From: Bacillota bacterium
GTDB taxonomy: Bacteria; Bacillota; Clostridia; Peptostreptococcales; Anaerovoracaceae
Direction: 5' to 3'
DNA length: 9,765 bases
NCBI GenBank assembly: GCA_022706625.1
Contig: JAKJCD010000018.1
Span: 287 to 10,051 of the forward strand
The number at the start of each line of letters is the position of its first letter. Positions within the stretch are counted from its first letter, which is position 1. Made by a program: the position numbers and the translations under genes. Positions 1-6,412 of this stretch are shown here, one piece after another. The notes under the pieces were generated by a model, which ran no database searches, had not been told where the DNA came from, and saw nothing but the letters and a program-made list of their open reading frames with translations.

Positions 1-359
1 TATTGTCCGTCTAAATAAGGGGCGTCGGCTACCATGATGAAAAACTGAGAGCCGGCCGAATTGGGGTTCATTGCCCTGGCCATGGAAAGCACTCCCCTTT
101 CATGGTGGAGATCGTTGGGGCAGCCGTTAGCCGAAAACTCCCCTTTTATCGTGTGCCCCGGCCCCCCGGTGCCAGTTCCCTCAGGGCAGCCTCCCTGTAT
201 CATGAATCCGGGGATGACTCTGTGGAAGCACAATCCGTCATAAAACCCCTTTTCGGTCAATTCGGCGAAATTTGCCACTGTCAGCGGAGCAATATCAGGA
301 TAAAGCTCAGCTTTCATAATTTCCCCATCTTCCATTTCTATCGTTACGATTTTTTTCAT
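1..359 (-). CDS. Cyclophilin-type peptidyl-prolyl cis-trans isomerase (3' end cut by the window edge)
   Basis: Catalyses cis-trans isomerisation of X-Pro peptide bonds during protein folding. No signal peptide is visible, so it is probably cytoplasmic. The 119 visible residues carry the cyclophilin core: APLTVANF at 24-31, FHRVIPGFMIQGG at 45-57 (equivalents of the catalytic Arg and Phe of cyclophilin A are R47 and F52, with Q55), the glycine-rich GTGTGGPG at 61-68, and MARAMNPNSAGSQFFI at 93-108. The fragment ends at APYLDGQ, just before the usual catalytic His region, so about 50 residues are missing off the left edge. The start is set by AGGAGG (365-370) five bases upstream of the ATG. It is the last visible gene of the leftward cluster, 86 nt after the NUDIX gene; that AT-rich gap could hold its own weak promoter, but I see no clear one. 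The family assignment is firm; the cellular client is unknown. Confidence 0.95.
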   Translation of the reverse strand, partial: MKKIVTIEMEDGEIMKAELYPDIAPLTVANFAELTEKGFYDGLCFHRVIPGFMIQGGCPEGTGTGGPGHTIKGEFSANGCPNDLHHERGVLSMARAMNPNSAGSQFFIMVADAPYLDGQ

Positions 360-445
360 GCAAGCCTCCTTTTGCATAGGAACGGTTTCCCGCCTCCCGG
401 ATACTTTTCGCCTCTTATATCGAATCAATTATAATATTATACGCA

Positions 446-925
446 TTATATGCTGTATTGCTCCCTGTTTCTATACACCGAATGGATCCTTGGTTTACCT
501 TTTTCGTATCTGTCTAATATATCCCAAAGCTCATCTTTTAAAAACGGAGGATAAAGATGGGGCATCGATCCTATCTCGCTGCGGCTCATAAATCTAATAT
601 CTTTAAGTACCTGGCTGTCCCGCTGCAATTCCGGATCCTGTCCGAGCTTACACTGCCCGCCCTCAACAGAGGCAGTAAAGTAATTTACAAACCTCTGCCC
701 TCGAGTCGGCGAGACCTCCTCTATATGCCAGATCAATTCCTCCACACTGATACTGAGGCCGGTTTCTTCAAGAACTTCGCGCTTCGCAGCCTCAACAGCA
801 TTTTCACCTTCTTCAATGGCGCCCCCGGGCAGCATCCATATGTCCCGGCCTTCATGACGCTGGCAAACCAAAAGCACACGGCCCTTCTCATCCTTTACGA
901 TGACTCTCACTCCACCGAACCACAT
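446..925 (-). CDS. NUDIX hydrolase
   Basis: A 159-residue MutT/NUDIX protein that hydrolyses a nucleoside diphosphate linked to some other moiety; the substrate cannot be read from sequence. The NUDIX box is complete: G35, E41, then REVLEETGL at 49-57, matching GX5EX7REUXEEXGU, with the Mg2+-binding glutamates E53 and E54. The box is preceded by the usual strand and turn, WMLPGGAIEEGE (30-41). The N-terminal strand GGVRVIVKDEKGRVLLV is also typical. The length suits a single-domain NUDIX enzyme. The start is supported by GGAGGG a few bases upstream of the ATG. It lies 42 nt downstream of proS with no terminator in between, so it is probably co-transcribed. A house-cleaning role (oxidised or non-canonical nucleotides) is the default inference; a dinucleoside polyphosphate or NDP-sugar substrate is equally possible. 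Confidence 0.93.
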   Translation of the reverse strand: MWFGGVRVIVKDEKGRVLLVCQRHEGRDIWMLPGGAIEEGENAVEAAKREVLEETGLSISVEELIWHIEEVSPTRGQRFVNYFTASVEGGQCKLGQDPELQRDSQVLKDIRFMSRSEIGSMPHLYPPFLKDELWDILDRYEKGKPRIHSVYRNREQYSI

Positions 926-967
926 ATTTCCCTCCGGCTGCCAAAGCTCTTTTATTACTCTCTCCCG

Positions 968-2689
968 CTATTTGATATAGGGCCTCGTAAGCGAAACGAC
1001 CTCGGCTATAGCATCGGCAACTGTCTTTTCTGCAGCTTTTTCTTCTTCCCTGAGCTTATACTCTACGATCCCGCCTGCTGCCTTTCGCCCCACCGTTATT
1101 CGAATGGGTATACCGATGAGATCAGCATCTTTAAATTTGACCCCCGGCCGTTCGTCCCTGTCGTCCAGCAAGACTTCCGCCCCTGAGGAAACCAGCTCCC
1201 GGTAGATTCCCTCCGCGATCTGCATCTGCTGCGGTTCTTCACTGTTTACAACGGTTATGATGCAGTGGTAAGGAGCCATGGCGAGCGGCCAGATAATACC
1301 GTCTTTGTCGTGGTGCTGTTCCACTATAGCTGCAAGAGTACGACTTACGCCTATTCCATAGCAGCCCATGACTATGACTTTTTCCTGCATATTCTCATCT
1401 TTATAATATGCATGCATAGCCTCGCTGTATTTCGTGCCCAGCTTAAATACCTGGCCCACTTCGATCCCTCTGGTTATTTTTATAGTGCCCCCGCACCTGG
1501 GGCACGGATAACCTGCCTTGACCAGTTTGATATCAGTAACTATGTCCCCGGTATAATCGCGGCCGTAATTGACGTTCAACATGTGATGATCGGTTTTGCA
1601 GGCGCCGGCACAGAGATTCTTTGCTTTTGTCAATTCACTGTCTATAACGATCTTACAATCATGCAGGCCCACAGGTCCGGTAAACCCTCCAACAGCGCCC
1701 GTTTCCACGCCCATGGCATCCTCGTCGGCAAATTCGATGGCATGTTCGGGAATATTGAGGGCATTTATGAGCTTCGTCATATTCATCTCCCTGTCCCCTC
1801 TCAGAAAAGCCGCCACATAGCGGTAATCCTGATCGTAGACTTGAAAGAGAAGAGCTTTTATCGTTTTGGAAGCATCGAGATCCAAAAATGAAGCTACCTC
1901 AGCTATAGTTTTCGTTCCTGGAGTATGAACGGTTTCCAAAGGAAGCATTTCCGAGCTGTCTTGCTCATCGTCTACGCAGTCAGCTCTTTCCGTTGTGGCT
2001 GCCATGCTGCACTCTTCACAATATGCGATCTCGCTTTCACCGTATTCCGAAAGAGCGCAAAACTCATGGGAATCGCTGCCGCCAATGGCTCCGGTATCTG
2101 CCTCCACCGCCCGGAAGGTAAGGCCGCAGCGGGTAAATATCTTTTCGTAGGCATCGTACATTCCCTCATAGCTCTTGTCCAATCCTTCCCGGTCCCTGTC
2201 GAAAGAATAAGCATCCTTCATGATAAACTCCCGGCTTCGCATCAGACCGAACCGCGGTCTTTTTTCATCCCTGTATTTCGTTTGTATCTGATAGAGATTC
2301 AGCGGCAGCTGCCGGTAAGAATCCACCTCGTTACGGACAATGTCCGTGAATATCTCCTCATGGGTGGGGCCCAGGCAGAAATCTCTGTCATTTCTGTCCT
2401 TAAGGCGCCACATTTCGGGACCGTAAGCATACCACCTGCCGGATTCCTGCCAAAGCTCCGCCGGCTGGATGGCGGACATGAGTATTTCCTGACCCCCCTT
2501 GGCGTCCATCTCTTCCCGGATAATAGCCTCGATTTTCTGTAATACCCTTTTGCCCATTGGCATAAAACCATAAATGCCGGAAACCAGTTTACGAATCATC
2601 CCGGCCCTTAAGAGCCATATATGGCTGGGTATCTCAGCCTCTGCGGGTACTTCCCTCAACGTCTTCAAATACATTTCGGTCATTCTCAT
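968..2689 (-). CDS. proS: Prolyl-tRNA synthetase, bacterial type with editing domain
   Basis: Charges tRNA-Pro with proline using ATP in the cytoplasm. At 573 residues it matches the usual bacterial ProRS length. Order: catalytic class II core from the N terminus (LREVPAEAE at 11-19; GPTHEE at 107-112; motif 2 YRDEKRPRFGLMRSREF at 139-155); an inserted YbaK-like editing domain at about 225-405, which removes mischarged Ala, with TIKALLF at 276-282 whose K278 sits where the editing lysine of E. coli ProRS is found; core resumed at RGIEVGQVFKLGTKYSEAM (407-425) and motif 3 GCYGIGVSR (442-450); and an anticodon-binding domain from about 475 to the end. Cysteine pairs at 224/227 and 396/399 flank the insertion. 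AGGAGG (2700-2705) lies 10 nt before the chosen ATG; Met3 (2683) would be 6 nt nearer and cannot be excluded. It follows ispDF by 28 nt. Confidence 0.98.
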   Translation of the reverse strand: MRMTEMYLKTLREVPAEAEIPSHIWLLRAGMIRKLVSGIYGFMPMGKRVLQKIEAIIREEMDAKGGQEILMSAIQPAELWQESGRWYAYGPEMWRLKDRNDRDFCLGPTHEEIFTDIVRNEVDSYRQLPLNLYQIQTKYRDEKRPRFGLMRSREFIMKDAYSFDRDREGLDKSYEGMYDAYEKIFTRCGLTFRAVEADTGAIGGSDSHEFCALSEYGESEIAYCEECSMAATTERADCVDDEQDSSEMLPLETVHTPGTKTIAEVASFLDLDASKTIKALLFQVYDQDYRYVAAFLRGDREMNMTKLINALNIPEHAIEFADEDAMGVETGAVGGFTGPVGLHDCKIVIDSELTKAKNLCAGACKTDHHMLNVNYGRDYTGDIVTDIKLVKAGYPCPRCGGTIKITRGIEVGQVFKLGTKYSEAMHAYYKDENMQEKVIVMGCYGIGVSRTLAAIVEQHHDKDGIIWPLAMAPYHCIITVVNSEEPQQMQIAEGIYRELVSSGAEVLLDDRDERPGVKFKDADLIGIPIRITVGRKAAGGIVEYKLREEEKAAEKTVADAIAEVVSLTRPYIK

Positions 2690-2717
2690 ATATATCGGTC
2701 CTCCTGTATGGTGGTTT

Positions 2718-3959
2718 CTAAATCTTTCTTAAGATCGCTGCAGACGCCATGGCGGCGATGCCCTCTTCACGGCCGCAAAATCCCAGCCCTTCAGTAGTAG
2801 TAGCTTTGATGTTTATCTTTGCGCTTTCAAGTCCTAAAGCTTCAGCTATGTTTTCTTTAATTTCCTTTATGTAAGGGGATACCTTGGGTCTTTCGGCCAC
2901 CACTACCGCGTCAATATTACCGATTTCGAAAGAAGCGGCGCTGATAATTGAGTTTATCTCCGCCAAAAGCTTCATGCTGGATATCCCTTCAAATCTGGGA
3001 TCATCATCAGGAAAATGTATGCCGATGTCCCCAAGTCCGCAGGCTCCAAGAAGCGCATCCATAATCGCATGGATCAGCACATCCGCATCCGAATGCCCTG
3101 AAAGGCCCTTTTCCCACGGTATTTCTACGCCTCCCAGTATAAGCTGCCTGTCTTCGGCAAAGGCATGAACGTCAAAACCCGTTCCTATTCTGAAGTCCTG
3201 TACCGGCGGATTCACAGAAGCATATTCTGATATTTCCGCCTCGATGAGCCTGGCAAGCTTTAAATCATCCGGTGTGGTGATTTTAATATTTCTGTCATTT
3301 CCCGGAACTAAAACCACATCGGTCCCGATCAGCTGCACAAGACCCCCATCGTCAGTTGCTGTATACTTGTCCGCCCGGGCTTTTTTGTGTGCTTCCAAAA
3401 GAGCGGAAAATATAAAACCCTGGGGAGTCTGAATCAAACAAAGAGACCCCCTGTCCAGATTTTCCTTTATTCGCATATCCTCGACCCGGGCTACCGTATC
3501 CTTTACCGGAATACCGAGGGTGGCTGCTCCGTACATAAAGACCACATCTGCGAGCCGGCTAATCTCCTCGGCGGAAACAAAAGGTCTTGCTCCGTCGTGA
3601 ACGAATACGTAATCGGGAACAGGGATTTCCTCCCCCGACCCTGAAATTGACCGGCGACAGCCGTTGATTACTTTCAAACCGTTATATACGGAGGACTGTC
3701 TGTGCTTTCCTCCGGATATAATAGCCCTGATTTTACGGTATCCTTTTTTATTGGCAAACTCATTCTGGCAAAACTCCATATCCTCTTTTTTAACCACAAG
3801 ATAAATGTCGTCAATAAAAGGATGCCCGGAAAATACTTTCAAAGATTTCCCGAGTATCATTTCATCCCCTATCCTGATATACTGCTTTGAAATGCCGCCC
3901 ATCCTTGTCCCAGATCCGGCGGCGGCTATCAATACAGCTATCCTCTTGCCGTTATACAT
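2718..3959 (-). CDS. ispDF: Bifunctional IspD/IspF (MEP cytidylyltransferase and MEcPP synthase)
   Basis: A fusion of two MEP isoprenoid pathway enzymes. The N-terminal IspD part (about 1-235) joins CTP and 2-C-methyl-D-erythritol 4-phosphate: glycosyltransferase-like loop AAAGSGTRMGGISKQY at 12-27 (R19, K25), HDGARPF at 121-127, and NIKITTPDDL at 224-233 (K226). The C-terminal IspF part (about 256-413) makes the cyclic diphosphate: RIGTGFDVHAF at 257-267 and HSDADVLIHA at 289-298, giving the metal ligands D263, H265 and H297 by analogy with E. coli D8, H10 and H42; also GDIGIHFPDDD (310-320) and KATTTEGLGFCGREEGIA (385-402). IspE, which acts between these two steps, is not in the window. The ATG lies one base after the stop of the upstream PIN/TRAM gene, with only a GGGGA-like site inside that gene's end, so translational coupling is likely. 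In Bacillus the two enzymes are separate neighbours; the fusion here is complete and shows no frameshift. Confidence 0.97.
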   Translation of the reverse strand: MYNGKRIAVLIAAAGSGTRMGGISKQYIRIGDEMILGKSLKVFSGHPFIDDIYLVVKKEDMEFCQNEFANKKGYRKIRAIISGGKHRQSSVYNGLKVINGCRRSISGSGEEIPVPDYVFVHDGARPFVSAEEISRLADVVFMYGAATLGIPVKDTVARVEDMRIKENLDRGSLCLIQTPQGFIFSALLEAHKKARADKYTATDDGGLVQLIGTDVVLVPGNDRNIKITTPDDLKLARLIEAEISEYASVNPPVQDFRIGTGFDVHAFAEDRQLILGGVEIPWEKGLSGHSDADVLIHAIMDALLGACGLGDIGIHFPDDDPRFEGISSMKLLAEINSIISAASFEIGNIDAVVVAERPKVSPYIKEIKENIAEALGLESAKINIKATTTEGLGFCGREEGIAAMASAAILRKI

Positions 3960-3960
3960 A

Positions 3961-5070
3961 CTACTTCCCCTTTTTGGGTTTTCCGAATATCATTCGCCCG
4001 GCTGCGGTTTGCAGTACACTTGTCACAACAACGGATATGTTTTGTCCTATGTATCTCTTGCCCTCTTCGATAACGATCATAGTTCCGTCATCCAGATAAG
4101 CCACCGCCTGATTGCTTTCTTTGCCTTCTTTGACGAGGAAAAGCTCCATTTCTTCTCCAGGCAGCACCACCGGCTTCAACATATTTGCCAGTTCATTGAT
4201 ATTGAGGACCTCCACACCTTTGATCACGGCCACTTTGTTCAGATTGTAATCATTGGTGATCACCTTGCCCCCAAGGGTCTGGGCCAGCTTTAACAGCTTT
4301 ACATCCACCTCCGGGATCTCCTCGATGGATTTATCGCCGTCGGTGTTATATATATCGATCCCATAATCCGTTTGGACCCTGTTAAGAATGTCGAGCCCCC
4401 TCCGTCCGCGGTTGCGCTTGAGATTGTCCGAGGAATCTGCGATATGTCTGAGTTCAACCAAAACAAATTCGGGAATGACGATATTGCCTTCGATGAACCC
4501 TGTCTTCATTATGTCGGCGATCCTTCCGTCTATAATAACGCTTGTGTCCAGTATTTTCGGAGTGGCTTCTCCCCCCTTGCCCTTACCTTTTACGGCAGCC
4601 GGATTTCTGCGGCTGGCGGTGAAGATAGCCAAAATGTCTTTTCCACGCCTGGTTGCTATGAAAACGCCAATATAGCCAAGGAGAAGATAAGTCAATACTG
4701 AAAGGACTGTAGCCACAAAGGGCAGTTTGATGGTCATATAAAGCTGACTGATCAAATAAGCCAAAAAAAGCCCGACAATAAGGCCGAAGGTGCCGGGCAC
4801 GATATCGGCCGAGGGAACTTTCTGCAGATCTGATTCGATATCCTTTGCTACTTTTTGGCCATGCCTTCCGATGGATGGTGCGATCGTAAAAAATATAATT
4901 GCGGTTATAACAGCACATATGATGCTGAAAATGGTTTTTTGATTCTCAGAGAGAACCAGGACATCCCCCAAGTTCGTCACTATGATCAGCCTGCGAAATA
5001 AAAAAGACACACCATAACCCAGAAGTCCACCGCATAGCGTGATGATACCCCTTATTAACTTTTTTATCAT
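3961..5070 (-). CDS. Membrane-anchored PIN/TRAM domain protein (YacL family)
   Basis: A 369-residue protein resembling Bacillus YacL. Four hydrophobic segments occupy roughly 5-32, 46-66, 93-113 and 117-140. A basic linker rich in Lys and Gly (about 154-168) follows, then a PIN nuclease-like domain (about 172-295) with acidic residues in the expected places: D175 in ILDTSVIIDGR, E206 in VLVELRHIAD, D256 in EVDVKLL and D274 in ITNDYNLN. A C-terminal TRAM-like beta domain (about 298-365), likely RNA-binding, ends in a basic tail. The architecture suggests a membrane-tethered ribonuclease or RNA-binding protein; the target is not established. The start is supported by a GGGGGGTGAG site six bases upstream. 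It lies 69 nt after carD, and its stop is one base before ispDF. The position beside ispD/ispF matches the yacL-yacM-yacN order of Bacillus. Confidence 0.93.
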   Translation of the reverse strand: MIKKLIRGIITLCGGLLGYGVSFLFRRLIIVTNLGDVLVLSENQKTIFSIICAVITAIIFFTIAPSIGRHGQKVAKDIESDLQKVPSADIVPGTFGLIVGLFLAYLISQLYMTIKLPFVATVLSVLTYLLLGYIGVFIATRRGKDILAIFTASRRNPAAVKGKGKGGEATPKILDTSVIIDGRIADIMKTGFIEGNIVIPEFVLVELRHIADSSDNLKRNRGRRGLDILNRVQTDYGIDIYNTDGDKSIEEIPEVDVKLLKLAQTLGGKVITNDYNLNKVAVIKGVEVLNINELANMLKPVVLPGEEMELFLVKEGKESNQAVAYLDDGTMIVIEEGKRYIGQNISVVVTSVLQTAAGRMIFGKPKKGK

Positions 5071-5109
5071 TCATAACTCACCCCCCTTTGTATTGAAATA
5101 GTAATAAGG

Positions 5110-5129
5110 TTTAAAAGAGCCGAAGCTCT
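5110..5129 (-). terminator. Short UUCG hairpin with T-run between carD and the PIN/TRAM gene
   Basis: Read on the minus strand, AGAGC-TTCG-GCTCT forms a 5 bp stem capped by the very stable C(UUCG)G tetraloop (stem and loop 5116-5129), directly followed by TTTTAAA. It begins about ten bases after the carD stop. The stem is short, so this is more likely a partial terminator or an mRNA 3'-end stabiliser that lets some transcripts continue into the PIN/TRAM gene than a full stop. Confidence 0.4.
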
Positions 5130-5139
5130 GTGTCTGCGC

Positions 5140-5613
5140 TCAAATCGCTGTTTCAATGATTTCCTCCGCCTCATCACAGGTCATTTTTGCTACCAAAATC
5201 ATTTCGCTGATCAGGATCTGCTTGGCATTGGTAAGCATTTTCTTCTCTCCGGTAGATAATTTCTTGATGCGGTCCGCCCGGATCAGATTGCGTACGACTT
5301 CTGCAACCTTGAATATGTCTCCGGTCTTTAGAAGCTCCATATTTTCACGGTATCTTCTGTTCCAATTTGAAGACATTTCGGTGGATTCGCCGGATAACAG
5401 AGAAAGAATCTCCGGCAGGCACGACTTCTGAACTACAGGTCTGATGCCTATCTCTCCCGAGTTGTCGATGGGAATCATGATCTTCATGTCGCCGCAAGGC
5501 ACCCTGAGGATGTAATACTCTCTTACCTGCCCGAGTATTTTCTTCTCTTCAATCTCCTCAATGATACCGGCGCCGTGCATCGGATATACTATTTTATCAC
5601 CGACAATGAACAT
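5140..5613 (-). CDS. CarD/CdnL-family RNA polymerase-binding transcription regulator
   Basis: A 157-residue protein with the CarD_CdnL_TRCF layout. An N-terminal Tudor-like RNA polymerase-interacting domain covers about 1-60 (VGDKIVYPMHGAGIIEEIEE near the start, then REYYILRVP and MKIMIPIDN). An alpha-helical C-terminal domain (about 70-157) contains WNRRYRENMELLKTGD (83-98) and EKKMLTNAKQILISE (123-137), which in this family contacts promoter DNA near the upstream edge of the bubble. Family members bind the RNA polymerase beta subunit and stabilise open complexes, notably at rRNA promoters. The length is normal. AGAGGAGG lies seven bases before the ATG. It is the first gene of the leftward cluster and is fed by two strong tandem promoters, as expected for an abundant global regulator. 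I give no symbol because carD and cdnL usage varies between lineages. Confidence 0.94.
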   Translation of the reverse strand: MFIVGDKIVYPMHGAGIIEEIEEKKILGQVREYYILRVPCGDMKIMIPIDNSGEIGIRPVVQKSCLPEILSLLSGESTEMSSNWNRRYRENMELLKTGDIFKVAEVVRNLIRADRIKKLSTGEKKMLTNAKQILISEMILVAKMTCDEAEEIIETAI

Positions 5614-5637
5614 CCCGCAACCTCCTCTGTTTCATCC

Positions 5638-5666
5638 AGTATATCGAATCCGAGAGTTCATGTCAA
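5638..5666 (-). promoter_or_regulatory. Sigma-A promoter P1 of carD
   Basis: On the minus strand a perfect -35 TTGACA (5661-5666) is followed by exactly 17 bp and a -10 TATACT (5638-5643). Transcription would start near 5630, leaving a leader of about 18 nt that contains the AGAGGAGG ribosome binding site of carD. This is one of the best sigma-A promoter matches in the window. Confidence 0.85.
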
Positions 5667-5680
5667 GTACACAATCGGAT

Positions 5681-5709
5681 AGTTTATCATATGCGATTTG
5701 CCGTGTCAA
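5681..5709 (-). promoter_or_regulatory. Sigma-A promoter P2 of carD, in tandem upstream of P1
   Basis: A second perfect -35 TTGACA (5704-5709) with a 17 bp spacer and a -10 TAAACT (5681-5686), on the same strand and 43 bp upstream of P1. The -10 element is weaker than that of P1. Tandem sigma-A promoters suggest high or growth-rate-tuned expression of carD and the genes behind it. Confidence 0.65.
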
Positions 5710-5758
5710 CAGTTAAATTAGTCACTTCGGCCCTCCGCCTTTATCCCCCTAATTAAAA

Positions 5759-5950
5759 AAGTAAGCTCCACCCCCGAGAGGCCTGACATGGAAATTAGTT
5801 TTACAAACTCAATGCTGGAAGTAAGCCTTTCAAAAGGGTAAGATGTCTAAGACAGCGCCTTTTTGAGGTGGATCTCAGGTCGAGGCAACTAGAATCAGTC
5901 TTCAAAGTCGTAAATAGTTGCTCATCCAAAAGCCGAGGCAACTATTTTTA
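5759..5950 (+). ncRNA. Candidate structured non-coding RNA with pseudoknot and terminator (unidentified)
   Basis: Seen directly: TCCACC (5767-5772) can pair with GGTGGA (5867-5872), and GGCCTGA (5780-5786) with TCAGGTC (5875-5881, one G-U pair). The strand order is A-B-A'-B', so both helices together form a pseudoknot. The roughly 80 nt between them can fold into AGTTT-TAC-AAACT (5797-5809) and a GCTG/CAGC-closed arm (5814-5856) containing CCTTT/AAAGG and TGTC-TAA-GACA. The 3' end is a 10 bp hairpin with a T-run. The terminator arm TAGTTGC can alternatively pair with GCAACTA at 5885-5891, so a switchable terminator is possible. I do not recognise the aptamers I know well (purine, TPP, SAM-I, lysine, cobalamin, T-box). 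The pseudoknotted raiA-motif RNA of Bacillota is one family to test. No convincing promoter is seen, and the 5' end is uncertain. Confidence 0.35.
5912..5949 (+). terminator. Rho-independent terminator-like hairpin, plus strand
   Basis: AAATAGTTGC (5912-5921) pairs perfectly over 10 bp with GCAACTATTT (5938-5947) around a 16-base loop, and the 3' arm runs into a TTTTT tract (5945-5949). The T-run follows on the plus strand only; in the minus direction the matching run is interrupted after three T. The sequence CGAGGCAACTA of the 3' arm also occurs at 5881-5891, which offers a competing partner for the 5' arm. The hairpin would end a plus-strand transcript about 660 nt before xpt. Confidence 0.5.
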
Positions 5951-6093
5951 TGTTTCGTCCGGGGATATGTCTTTCAATTCTTCCAAGCCCACATCAAAAC
6001 AGGTGGATGCCGTTATCTTTTTTTGCCCCTATATCTATTCTGTGTATAAATAATGCTGAATATCTGCCCCGGTTTAAGGAGTACAACTCACAA

Positions 6094-6137
6094 AATCAGC
6101 TAAAAACTATAGAAAGGCGAGTTTGTGTATAACAAAA
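6094..6137 (-). repeat. 43-44 bp repeat, copy A (inverted)
   Basis: Read on the minus strand: TTTTGTTATACACA, then 19 unrelated bases, then TTTAGCTGATT. The two conserved blocks match copies B and C while the central spacer does not. It forms a long inverted repeat with copy B: 14 bp perfect inner arms (6124-6137 with 6143-6156) around a five-base centre, plus 12 bp outer arms (6093-6104 with 6175-6186). It can therefore extrude as a cruciform or fold as an RNA hairpin. Confidence 0.8.
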
Positions 6138-6142
6138 CGCCA

Positions 6143-6186
6143 TTTTGTTATACACAGATTGCTTTTTTCCAAAATTTAGCTGATTT
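6143..6186 (+). repeat. 43-44 bp repeat, copy B (direct)
   Basis: TTTTGTTATACACA, an 18-base spacer, then TTTAGCTGATTT. It is the partner of copy A in the palindrome and a direct repeat of copy C. The conserved blocks are separated by nearly constant spacing (18-19 bp) but unconserved sequence, which looks like two protein-binding half sites rather than a random duplication. Confidence 0.8.
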
Positions 6187-6225
6187 CACGGCGTTTTTCA
6201 AGAGTTTAAGCCTCTATTTTTGCTG

Positions 6226-6268
6226 TTTGTTATACACAGAATGCAATTTTCGACGGTTTTAGCTGATT
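6226..6268 (+). repeat. 43-44 bp repeat, copy C (direct)
   Basis: TTTGTTATACACA, a 19-base spacer, then TTTAGCTGATT. Copies A and C face each other, so 6094-6268 can also be read as a 175 bp element with 43-44 bp imperfect terminal inverted repeats, the outer 11-12 bases being nearly perfect (AATCAGCTAAAA and TTTTAGCTGATT). I see no clear target-site duplication at its borders. Confidence 0.78.
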
Positions 6269-6270
6269 GG

Positions 6271-6309
6271 GGGTGGCAAACAAAGCGTCCCCTTGCCACC
6301 CTTGCCACC
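6271..6309. repeat. GGTGGCAA palindromic element (REP-like), possible terminator
   Basis: GGGTGGCAA (6271-6279) is the exact reverse complement of TTGCCACCC (6293-6301), with a 13-base loop containing GCGTCCCC; a second TTGCCACC follows at 6302-6309. Pairing with the second copy puts TTTGTATTTTTTT directly after the stem on the plus strand, so it may also end plus-strand transcripts. Elements of the form GGTGnCAA...CGTCCC...TTGnCACC resemble REP-type intergenic repeats that I associate with Bacillota; that family link is from memory and is an inference. Confidence 0.45.
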
Positions 6310-6383
6310 TTTGTATTTTTTTGAAAACTTGCATTTGCCAACGCATTCTTTATTTCTGCTTTTTGATTGCGCTTTCTTTTTCG

Positions 6384-6412
6384 TTCAACGACATTCAAAG
6401 AAATGGTATACA
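6384..6412 (+). promoter_or_regulatory. Possible weak extended -10 promoter upstream of xpt
   Basis: TGG-TATACA (6404-6412) is an extended -10 element. A poor -35 TTCAAC (6384-6389) stands 17 bp from the hexamer. If used, it would give xpt a leader of about 190 nt. It is weaker than the candidate at 6543-6571. Confidence 0.25.

Noticed and set aside
423..445. TATAAT-like hexamers on the minus strand between the NUDIX and cyclophilin genes
   Set aside because: Two TATAAT matches occur in AT-rich DNA, but neither has an acceptable -35 at 16-18 bp, so I do not call a promoter.
5718..5789. 23-codon minus-strand frame ending EGRSD, with partly open sequence upstream of its ATG
   Set aside because: It looks protein-like by eye, but the upstream frame contains an in-frame stop, there is no ribosome binding site, and the same bases form the proposed RNA helices on the other strand.
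5868..6053. Plus-strand open frame with a GTG start across the terminator-like hairpin
   Set aside because: The frame extends upstream only to a stop at 5796, there is no ribosome binding site at the GTG, and it crosses a strong hairpin plus T-run. I favour a non-coding segment, though a decayed gene or coding repeat is not excluded.
6094..6268. CRISPR-like array
   Set aside because: Only three copies exist, one is inverted, and the conserved part is split around a variable core; no leader or cas gene is present.
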